Below are positions 7,837 through 13,910 of a stretch of DNA of 48,926 nucleotides, piece after piece. Every line of letters starts with the position of its first letter. Position 1 is the stretch's first letter. A model generated the notes under the pieces. The model did not search any database and was not told where the DNA came from. It saw only the letters and a program-made list of their open reading frames with translations. A program made the translations under genes and the position numbers. The DNA is from Sphingomonadales bacterium (GTDB lineage Bacteria > Pseudomonadota > Alphaproteobacteria > Sphingomonadales > Sphingomonadaceae), in NCBI GenBank assembly GCA_028868535.1, contig JAGWUH010000029.1:1-48926 (forward strand), given 5' to 3'.

Positions 7837-9126
7837 ATGTACGTCGAACCGATCGCGCCCCCGCCGGGGGAACCGGAGCGGCCTGCGCGCGCGCCCGCCG
7901 CGCCCGCGGGGGATGCCACGTCGATCTCGCTGGTGCCGCTGCGGCTCGTCGTCGGCTCGGCGATGCTGCTGTGGGTCGGCTACTTCCTGCTGGTGACGCT
8001 GCGCAGCCTCGTCGTCGCCGATGTCGAGTTCGCGGAGATGCTGGCGCCGCGCGCGGTGGTCTCCGCCTCGGGGGTGATCGTCACGTTGCTGGCCTGGCTG
8101 GTGCTGCGGCGGTTCGACCGCCGGCCGCTGCGGCAGCGGGTGACGGTGGCGCTGGTGCTGCTGATGCCCTGCGCGGTGATGCTGGCGTTCGTCAACCAGC
8201 AGGCGTTCGCGGCGATCGACGCCAAGGTCGAGGCGAAGCACGGCCGGGCGGCGAGCGCGCGGCCCGGGGCGGTGAAGATCCGCCAGGACGCCGCCGGCAA
8301 CCTGCTGATCGACGTGCCCGATCCCAGCTACCTCAGCCCCGGGCAGTTGCAGCAGTTGCGCGACAAGATGGCGGGCGAGCGGTTCTGGCAGGAGATGACC
8401 GACATCGGCATCGGCCGCTATTGCCTGCTGCTGGCCTGGGCGGCGTTCTACATCGCGCTGGTCAACGGCGAGCAGGCGCGCGCGGCGGAGCGGCGCGAGG
8501 GCGATTTCCGGCGCGCGGCCAAGGCGGCCGAGCTGCGCTCGCTGCGCTACCAGGTCAATCCGCACTTCCTGTTCAACACGCTCAATTCGCTCTCGGCGCT
8601 GGTCATCACCGGCCGCGCCGACGATGCCGAGCGGATGATCCAGACATTGTCGACGTTCTACCGCCGCACGCTGGCCGGCGACCCGACCAGCGACATCGCG
8701 CTGGCCGACGAGATCGCCTTGCAGCGGCTGTACCTGGAGATCGAGGCGGTGCGCTTTCCGGACCGGCTGCGCACGCGCATCGTCGTCCCCGCCGCGCTGG
8801 AGCGGATGCTGGTGCCGGGCATGATCCTGCAGCCGCTGATCGAGAACTCGGTCAAGTACGCGGTCGCCGCCAGCCAGGCGCCGGTCACCATCACCATCGC
8901 CGCGCGCGAGGTGGACGGGATGCTGGAACTGACCGTCGCCGACGACGGCCCGGGCGGCAAGCCGGGCGCCGCGATCGGCTGCGGCATCGGCATCGGCAAC
9001 GTGCGCGACCGGCTGGCCGCCCGCTTCGGCGCGGCCGGCACGCTCGCGGCGGGGCCGCAAGCCGTCGGCTATCGCAGCGTGCTGCGGATGCCGCTGGTGC
9101 GGGGAGGAAGCGCCGTCCATGCCTGA
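7837..9126 (+). CDS. LytS-type sensor histidine kinase
   Basis: A 429-residue sensor kinase. Residues 1-35 are a Pro-rich cytoplasmic tail. Hydrophobic segments near 38-60, 73-92 and 105-125, plus one near 195-210, make an integral-membrane sensor module with a roughly 70-residue loop. The His_kinase domain (PF06580 type) has the phosphoacceptor His243 in QVNPHFLFNTLNSL. The ATPase domain shows the N box LIENSVKYA and the G1 box ADDGPGGKPG. The signal is unknown. Its last 8 bp overlap the response-regulator ATG, so the pair is translationally coupled and almost certainly cognate. Confidence 0.9.
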   Translation: MYVEPIAPPPGEPERPARAPAAPAGDATSISLVPLRLVVGSAMLLWVGYFLLVTLRSLVVADVEFAEMLAPRAVVSASGVIVTLLAWLVLRRFDRRPLRQRVTVALVLLMPCAVMLAFVNQQAFAAIDAKVEAKHGRAASARPGAVKIRQDAAGNLLIDVPDPSYLSPGQLQQLRDKMAGERFWQEMTDIGIGRYCLLLAWAAFYIALVNGEQARAAERREGDFRRAAKAAELRSLRYQVNPHFLFNTLNSLSALVITGRADDAERMIQTLSTFYRRTLAGDPTSDIALADEIALQRLYLEIEAVRFPDRLRTRIVVPAALERMLVPGMILQPLIENSVKYAVAASQAPVTITIAAREVDGMLELTVADDGPGGKPGAAIGCGIGIGNVRDRLAARFGAAGTLAAGPQAVGYRSVLRMPLVRGGSAVHA

Positions 9127-9871
9127 ACCGACCGACGCGGCGGGCGCCGCTGCGCCGCTGCGCACGCTGATCGTCGACGACGAGCCGCTGGCGGTCGAGC
9201 GCATGCAGGTGATCTGCGCGCGGCTCGACGGGCTGACCGTGGTCGGCACGGCCGCCGACGGCGACGCCGCGCTGCGGCTGGTCGAGGCGCTGGCGCCGGA
9301 CCTGCTGCTGCTCGACATGACGATGCCGGGGCTCGACGGGCTGGGCGTGGCGCGCGCGCTGGCGAAGCAGGAATCGCCGCCGGCGCTGGTGTTCGTCACC
9401 GCGCACGACAGCTTCGCGGTCGAGGCGTTCGACCTCGACGCGGTCGACTACGTGCTCAAGCCGGTCGCGCCCGAGCGGCTCGAGCGGGCGATCGCCCGCG
9501 CGGTGGCGCGGCGCGGCAGCCGCGTGCGCGCGCCGGGCGCGTGGATCAGCGAGTTCTGGGTGCCGCACCGCTCGGAACTGCTGCGCATCGCCGCCGCCGA
9601 CGTCGACCGCATCGACGCCGAGCGCGACTATGTGCGGCTGCACGTCGGCGAGCGTTCGTACCTGCTGCTGCAGACGGTGACCGGGCTGGAGGCGCGGCTC
9701 GACCCCGCGCGGTTCATCCGCCTGCACCGTTCGACGATCCTGCGCCGCGACCGCATCACCGGCCTGCGCCACGATGGCCTGGGGGTGTGGTCGGCGGAAC
9801 TGTCGGACGGCAGCGCGCTGCGCATCGGCCGCACCTACCTGGCGCGCGCCAAGGCGATGGCGGGGCGCTGA
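9119..9871 (+). CDS. LytTR-family response regulator
   Basis: A 250-residue two-domain regulator. The receiver domain has acidic residues Asp20 and Asp21 (IVDDEPLAV), phosphoacceptor Asp66 (LLLLDMTMPG), Thr94 and Lys114 (LKPVAPERL). The C-terminal LytTR DNA-binding domain (about 150-248) shows the typical IDAERDYVRLHVGERSYLL and FIRLHRSTILRRD strands. Such proteins bind paired direct repeats upstream of target genes, often for extracellular functions or stress. It is the partner of the overlapping LytS-type kinase. The gene continues the plus-strand operon and ends before a convergent hairpin. Confidence 0.93.
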   Translation: MPEPTDAAGAAAPLRTLIVDDEPLAVERMQVICARLDGLTVVGTAADGDAALRLVEALAPDLLLLDMTMPGLDGLGVARALAKQESPPALVFVTAHDSFAVEAFDLDAVDYVLKPVAPERLERAIARAVARRGSRVRAPGAWISEFWVPHRSELLRIAAADVDRIDAERDYVRLHVGERSYLLLQTVTGLEARLDPARFIRLHRSTILRRDRITGLRHDGLGVWSAELSDGSALRIGRTYLARAKAMAGR

Positions 9872-9925
9872 CGCCGGCAACAAGACGGCCCGGACTGGAG
9901 CGGTGCCCGGCCCGGGCCCAGTGCG

Positions 9926-9957
9926 CCGGCCGCGTGCCGAGGGCGGGGCGCGGCCGG
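9926..9957. terminator. Convergent hairpin between the LytTR and UrcA genes
   Basis: A perfect 9-bp inverted repeat (CCGGCCGCG at 9926-9934 with its complement at 9949-9957) in the 108-bp gap between converging genes. No T-tract follows on either strand, so its role as a terminator rests on position. Confidence 0.4.
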
Positions 9958-9979
9958 ACAGGGGTCGGGAAAATCCGGT

Positions 9980-10357
9980 TCAGCGGGCGGCGGCGACCTG
10001 CGCGGCCGGGGCGCGCGCGCCCGGGTCCCGGGCCGCCGAACGCCGGGCGGCCAGCTTTTCGGTGACTTCCTCCGCCACCGCCGCCTTGCACGAGCGGCTG
10101 GTGAGGTTCGAGCCGGTGTCGTGCCGCCCGGCGCACCAAGCCTCGGCGGCGCGATCGATGCGGTGGGCGAGTTCCGCCTTGCCGGCCTTGCTGGCCAGGT
10201 CGAGGCCGGCGACGTCGACGGCAATCGGCGCCGCGCCCGTCGCGGCGGCGCTTGCGGCCTCGGCGGGGTTGGCGGACAGCACGCCGCCGGCGAAGGCAAG
10301 GGCGGTGGCGAGCGTGGCGGCCAGCGAGACGAACGAGGACTGGCGGACGGTGATCAT
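9980..10357 (-). CDS. UrcA-family exported small protein
   Basis: A 125-residue protein with an N-terminal signal peptide (SFVSLAATLATALAFAGGVLSA) and a mature domain with two cysteines, Cys75 in EAWCAGRHD and Cys90 in TSRSCKAAVAE, spaced as in UrcA-family proteins, so a disulfide is likely. Members of this family are numerous in sphingomonads and Caulobacter; their function is unknown. ATG 10357 is preceded by AGGGAG at normal distance. The C-terminus after residue 105 is Ala/Arg/Pro-rich and probably disordered. It is monocistronic and convergent with the LytTR gene. Confidence 0.75.
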   Translation of the reverse strand: MITVRQSSFVSLAATLATALAFAGGVLSANPAEAASAAATGAAPIAVDVAGLDLASKAGKAELAHRIDRAAEAWCAGRHDTGSNLTSRSCKAAVAEEVTEKLAARRSAARDPGARAPAAQVAAAR

Positions 10358-10607
10358 GGGGGGCTCCCTTCTGGCGTTGGCGCCGGCCGGTTGCGGTCGG
10401 CTGCAGGCTGGGAATAGGCCCGCCGCCGGCCGCGCGCGCGCCTGCTTCGACCGGGGTGCGAGCCTTGCCGACCAGGTGCGCGCGGCGCGGGCGAAGCGCC
10501 GACCGCGATCGACGAACGTCATGCAGCCCGTACGGGATGAGGGACGTTGACCGGGCCGTCGCCCGCGGGGGCTTGCGCGCGGCGGCCCGCACGGTAACAG
10601 CTTGGCG
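10358..10607. other. Divergent intergenic region with nested inverted repeat
   Basis: This 250-bp gap separates the UrcA gene (minus) from the metallophosphoesterase gene (plus). It contains a nested dyad: AACGTC (10515-10520) with GACGTT (10543-10548), enclosing the perfect palindrome CCCGTACGGG (10527-10536). No clear sigma-70 boxes were found on either strand. Confidence 0.4.
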
Positions 10608-11357
10608 ATGCCCGCCGCCGTCACCCTGTTCCACGTCAGCGACCTGCATTTCGGCATGGAGGACCGGGCCGCGCTGGACTGGTTCGCGCGCGAGGTGGCC
10701 GAGGTCCGCCCGGATGGCGTGATCTGCACCGGAGACCTGACGATGCGCGGGCGCACGCGCGAGTTCGCGGCGGCGGCCGATTACCTGGCCGGGCTGGCGG
10801 CGCCGGTCAGCGTCGAGCCGGGCAACCACGACATGCCCTATTACTGGGAGCCGGTTGCGCGGCTGGCGCGGCCGCACGCCCGCTTCGAGGTGCTGCGCAA
10901 GGCGGTCCACCGCGATCTGTGCGTCGACGGCGTGGCGCTGGTGTCGCTGCCGACGATCGCCCCGGCGCAATGGCGGCTGAACTGGTCGAAAGGGCGCGTC
11001 CATCGCGGCCGCCTCGCCCACGCGCTGGCGCACCTGCACGACCTGGGCTGCCCCGACGCCGGCGGGCTGCGGCTGGTCGCCTGCCATCACCCGCTGGTCG
11101 AGGCCGGAACCCATGCCACCGCCTCGACCCGCGGCGGGCCGCACGCGCTGGCGGCGCTGGCGCGCGCCGGGGTCGACGCGGTGCTGTCGGGCCACGTCCA
11201 CGATGCCTTCGACAAGGTGGTCGAGGCCGGCGGGCGGCCGATCCGTCTGATCGGCGCCGGCACGCTGTCCGAGCGGGTGCGGACGACGCGGCCGAGCTAC
11301 AACCGGCTCGCCTGGGCGGCGGAAACCGGGCTGCGGGTCGACGTGCGCACGGTCTGA
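10608..11357 (+). CDS. Calcineurin-like metallophosphoesterase
   Basis: A 249-residue cytoplasmic metallophosphoesterase. All metal-binding blocks are present in order: HVSDLHFG (about 9-16), TGDLT (about 43-47), GNHD (about 72-75), VACHHPLVE (about 158-166) and SGHVHDAF (about 198-205). Family members hydrolyse phosphodiesters or phosphomonoesters with two metal ions; the substrate (cyclic nucleotide, lipid A intermediate or other) cannot be assigned. The frame also opens with a TTG six bases earlier, but ATG 10608 is preferred. It stands alone between the UrcA gene and the luciferase-like gene. Confidence 0.88.
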   Translation: MPAAVTLFHVSDLHFGMEDRAALDWFAREVAEVRPDGVICTGDLTMRGRTREFAAAADYLAGLAAPVSVEPGNHDMPYYWEPVARLARPHARFEVLRKAVHRDLCVDGVALVSLPTIAPAQWRLNWSKGRVHRGRLAHALAHLHDLGCPDAGGLRLVACHHPLVEAGTHATASTRGGPHALAALARAGVDAVLSGHVHDAFDKVVEAGGRPIRLIGAGTLSERVRTTRPSYNRLAWAAETGLRVDVRTV

Positions 11358-11427
11358 GCGCGGGCGAGGGTTGCATTGCGGCGCCCGGCGGGGGAGAACC
11401 CCGCGCGACAGAGGCAGGATGCGCGCG

Positions 11428-12315
11428 ATGAAACTGGGACTGATCTATCCGCAGAACGAAATCCACGGCGATCCGCAGGCGGTGCGGCGGATCGGCACCG
11501 CGGCGGAGGCGGAGGGCTATGCCTTCCTCGTCGCCTACGACCACGTGCTCGGCGCCACGCACGATCGCGAGCCGAAGCTCAACGGGCCTTACACCGAGCG
11601 CGATCCGTTCCACGATCCGCTGGCGATGTTCGCCTATCTTGCCGCGATCACCACCCGGATCGAGCTGGTGACCGGGGTGCTGATCCTGCCGCAGCGGCAG
11701 ACCGCGCTGGTCGCCCGGCAGGCGGCGGACGTCGACCTGCTGTCCGGCGGGCGGCTGCGGCTGGGGGTCGGGCTCGGCTGGAACTATGTCGAGTACGATG
11801 CGCTGGGGCAGGATTTCGCGACGCGCGGCAAGCGGCTGGAGGAGCAGGTGCCCTTGCTGCGGCGGCTGTGGAGCGAGCCGCTGGTGACCTTCGACGGGCG
11901 CTTCGACCACATCGACCGGGCGGCGCTCGTCCCCCGGCCGGAGCGCCGGATTCCGGTGTGGCTGGGCGGGTTCGCCGATGTCGCGCTGGCGCGCGGGGCG
12001 CGGATCGGCGACGGCTTCATCTTCGCCGACGGCGCCGCCGATGCGTTTGCGCAAGTGGCGGCGCTGCGCGGGCACCTCGCGGCGGCGGGGCGCGGGGAGG
12101 AGCCGTTCGGGCTGCAGATCAACATGCTGGCGGCGAAGACGCCCGAGAGCGTGGTCGAGACGGCGATGCGCTGGCGCGACGCCGGCGGCACGCACGCGGC
12201 GGTGAACACGATGGGGCAGGGGCTGGGGGGGCAGGGGCTGGGCGATGCCGCCGCGCATGTCGACTATGCGCGCCGCGTGGCCGATGCGTTGCGCGGCGCC
12301 GGGCTGCTGGGCTGA
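11428..12315 (+). CDS. Luciferase-like monooxygenase (LLM class, F420-type subfamily)
   Basis: A 295-residue TIM-barrel protein of the bacterial luciferase superfamily, resembling the TIGR03619 group annotated as F420-dependent oxidoreductases. Typical segments are LVAYDHVLG, the ITTRIELVTGVLILPQRQTALVARQAADVD region split over strands 4-5, and LRLGVGLGWNYVEYDALG. Most sphingomonads are not known to make F420, so FMN is the more likely cofactor; this is an inference. ATG 11428 has an AGG-rich stretch at a suitable distance; an in-frame ATG at 11419 is an alternative. It is terminated by the strong hairpin at 12327-12353 shared with carD. Confidence 0.83.
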   Translation: MKLGLIYPQNEIHGDPQAVRRIGTAAEAEGYAFLVAYDHVLGATHDREPKLNGPYTERDPFHDPLAMFAYLAAITTRIELVTGVLILPQRQTALVARQAADVDLLSGGRLRLGVGLGWNYVEYDALGQDFATRGKRLEEQVPLLRRLWSEPLVTFDGRFDHIDRAALVPRPERRIPVWLGGFADVALARGARIGDGFIFADGAADAFAQVAALRGHLAAAGRGEEPFGLQINMLAAKTPESVVETAMRWRDAGGTHAAVNTMGQGLGGQGLGDAAAHVDYARRVADALRGAGLLG

Positions 12316-12326
12316 CGGCCAACGAA

Positions 12327-12353
12327 AAAGGCCGCCCGACCAGGGCGGCCTTT
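12327..12353. terminator. Bidirectional intrinsic terminator
   Basis: A perfect 11-bp stem (AAAGGCCGCCC with its complement, loop GACCA). The arms end in T-runs on both strands: TTTAT on plus and TTTTTCG on minus. It therefore fits termination of the luciferase-like gene (plus) and of carD (minus), whose 3' ends converge here. Confidence 0.85.
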
Positions 12354-12374
12354 ATCCTTGCGAAAGCGCGCCGG

Positions 12375-12905
12375 TCAGGCCGGGGCGGCTTCGTAGTACT
12401 TCGGCGCGTGCTCGTTGAGGATCGCGAGGATCTTCTTGAGCGCGGCCGGCTCGTCGGTCTTTTCCATCGCCGCCAGCTCCCGCGCGAGGCGCGACGAGGC
12501 GGCCTCGAAGATCTGGCGTTCGGAGTACGACTGCTCCGGCTGGTCGTCGGCGCGGAACAGGTCGCGCGTGACTTCCGCGATCGAGACGAGATCGCCCGAG
12601 TTGATCTTGGCTTCGTATTCCTGGGCGCGGCGCGACCACATCGTGCGCTTGACCTTGGGCTTGCCCTTCAGCGTATCGAGCGCCTCGCGCAGGGTCTTGT
12701 CCGACGACAGCTTGCGCATGCCGATCGCCTCGACCTTGTTGACGGGAACGCGCAGCGTCATCCGTTCCTTTTCGAAGCGCAGCACGTAAAGTTCGAGGTG
12801 CATCCCGGCGATCTCCTGCTCCAGCAGTTCGATCACCCGGCCGACGCCGTGCTTGGGGTAAACGACGTAATCTCCAACATCGAAGGCGTGAGCCTTGGCG
12901 GTCAT
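12375..12905 (-). CDS. carD: CarD/CdnL-family RNA polymerase-binding regulator
   Basis: A 176-residue protein with the two-part CarD architecture. The N-terminal Tudor-like RNAP-interacting domain (FDVGDYVVYPKHGVGRV, about 8-24, and LRFEKERMTLRVPVNK, about 42-57) is followed by a helical DNA-binding domain containing a conserved Trp in KRTMWSRRAQEYEAK. CdnL/CarD stabilises the open promoter complex, especially at rRNA and housekeeping promoters; in Caulobacter it supports growth. It is next to fdxA, a common alphaproteobacterial neighbour. It starts at ATG 12905 and has a long upstream region (see the 12966-13103 candidate). Confidence 0.95.
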   Translation of the reverse strand: MTAKAHAFDVGDYVVYPKHGVGRVIELLEQEIAGMHLELYVLRFEKERMTLRVPVNKVEAIGMRKLSSDKTLREALDTLKGKPKVKRTMWSRRAQEYEAKINSGDLVSIAEVTRDLFRADDQPEQSYSERQIFEAASSRLARELAAMEKTDEPAALKKILAILNEHAPKYYEAAPA

Positions 12906-12965
12906 CTATCGTCCTTTCACTCGGCCGGCATCGGCGCCCCTCGCACCGCGGCAAACGATCGCTGC

Positions 12966-13103
12966 AAAAAAGACGTATCACCCGCGTTGGATGTGATGCG
13001 ACCTGATCAACCGTTCCCCGTGCCATGGCCCTAAACAGGGTGTGACAATCGAACCCAATTCTCGCGTTGGGTGTCCGCCGGTCAGGATCGAATCCGCCGG
13101 CAG
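12966..13103 (-). ncRNA. Candidate small RNA or structured carD leader
   Basis: Reading the minus strand, a promoter-like TATAAT (13110-13115) predicts a start near 13103. Two hairpins follow, and then a weaker stem (GTGAT 12993-12997 with ATCAC 12977-12981, plus a CC/GG extension across a 2-nt bulge) runs into six consecutive T residues (complement of 12966-12971). This gives a free-standing RNA of about 138 nt, or an attenuated leader of carD. I do not recognise an Rfam family. Confidence 0.3.
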
Positions 13104-13109
13104 CCGGGG

Positions 13110-13120
13110 ATTATATAACA
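13110..13120 (-). promoter_or_regulatory. Promoter-like -10 element upstream of carD
   Basis: On the minus strand the bases read TGTTATATAAT, which contains both a consensus TATAAT (13110-13115) and an extended -10 arrangement TGT-TATATA (13112-13120). No good -35 box is found at 16-18 bp, so activity would rely on the extended -10 or an activator. Confidence 0.4.
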
Positions 13121-13244
13121 CTCCCGTAACAAAATTGCCAGAGGCGAGAATCGATCCCTCGATTCCCGCCTGTCCGGAGGCCGGATCGTGCGCCGGGCGA
13201 TGCACCGGCCGGATGGGGGGCGCCGCCGGCGGCGGCGGCGCGCC

Positions 13245-13583
13245 TCAGTCGCCTTCGCCGGGGTTCGGCGAGAAGTACTTGTCGAACTTGCCGTCCTGGC
13301 CCTTGAACGAATCGGCGTCCTCGGGCTGGTCCTTCTTGGCGGTGATGTTCGGCCATTCCGCCGAGTACTTGGCGTTCAGCTCGAGCCACTGCTCCAGCCC
13401 GCTCTCGGTATCGGGCAGGATCGCCTCGGCCGGGCACTCGGGCTCGCAGACGCCGCAGTCGATGCATTCGTTGGGGTTGATGACGAGCATGTTCTCGCCC
13501 TCGTAGAAGCAGTCCACCGGGCACACTTCGACGCAGTCCATGTACTTGCAGCGGATGCAGGCATCGGTAACGACATACGTCAT
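13245..13583 (-). CDS. fdxA: 7Fe ferredoxin FdxA
   Basis: A 112-residue ferredoxin carrying one [3Fe-4S] and one [4Fe-4S] cluster. Cysteines at 9, 12, 17, 21 and 25 ([20 protein letters not shown]) and at 40, 43, 46 and 50 ([13 protein letters not shown]) match the FdxA pattern. The roughly 50-residue C-terminal extension ([17 protein letters not shown]) is also typical. It is a soluble low-potential electron carrier. Its ATG overlaps the TGA of the S4-domain gene (ATGA), making it last in the helicase / S4 / fdxA operon. Confidence 0.96.
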   Translation of the reverse strand: MTYVVTDACIRCKYMDCVEVCPVDCFYEGENMLVINPNECIDCGVCEPECPAEAILPDTESGLEQWLELNAKYSAEWPNITAKKDQPEDADSFKGQDGKFDKYFSPNPGEGD

Positions 13584-13903
13584 GGAGGTGGATCCCCTTC
13601 CTTGAAATCTGAAAGCGCGACCGCTGCTATGGGATAAGCGCGCGTCTCGTCAAGCACCCGATAGCAGGATTGCGCTTCGGGGGCCGGTCCACGCCGCGCC
13701 GGGATCGCCGCCAGCTCGATCACCCGGACCCCCTGCGCGAGCGGCAGCACCAGCACGTCGCCGGGGACCACGCCCTGCGATTGCCGTTCGACGCGGCGGC
13801 CGTTGAGGCGGATGTGGCCCTCGCCGATCCAGGCCTGCGCGCGCTCACGGGTCTTGGCCAGGCGCAGGAACCACAGCAGCTTGTCGAGGCGGATCGCGCC
13901 CAT
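13580..13903 (-). CDS. S4-domain RNA-binding protein (Hsp15/HslR-like)
   Basis: A 107-residue protein whose first half is an S4 RNA-binding domain ([45 protein letters not shown], split at natural motif breaks). This is like Hsp15, which recycles stalled 50S subunits with peptidyl-tRNA attached. The tail is short and less basic than in E. coli Hsp15. The chosen start, ATG 13903, lies 7 bp beyond the helicase stop; upstream in-frame codons read back into the helicase gene and lack homology. It sits between the Suv3-like helicase and fdxA, so an RNA-handling role is consistent with context. Confidence 0.85.
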   Translation of the reverse strand: MGAIRLDKLLWFLRLAKTRERAQAWIGEGHIRLNGRRVERQSQGVVPGDVLVLPLAQGVRVIELAAIPARRGPAPEAQSCYRVLDETRAYPIAAVALSDFKEGDPPP

Positions 13904-13910
13904 CCCGGGA

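Larger units (their letters stand above)
12906..13244. other. Gene-free region between fdxA and carD
   Basis: This 339-bp region on the carD upstream side has no plausible gene. It is less GC-rich than its surroundings. It contains an AT-rich promoter-like box (13110-13120), a perfect 6-bp hairpin (ACCCAA 13053-13058 with TTGGGT 13067-13072), a CCCT/AGGG mini-hairpin near 13030, an octamer CGCGTTGG repeated at 12983-12990 and 13063-13070, and a hairpin followed by a T-run on the minus strand (12966-12997). Confidence 0.55.

Noticed and set aside
6706..9399. 897-codon minus-strand frame opposite the fumarase and the LytS/LytTR genes
   Set aside because: It crosses three genes with clear domains and is His/Arg/Pro-rich without homology.
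13081..13100. GGATTCGATCC-like T-arm as part of a tRNA
   Set aside because: No acceptor, D or anticodon stem can be built around it.
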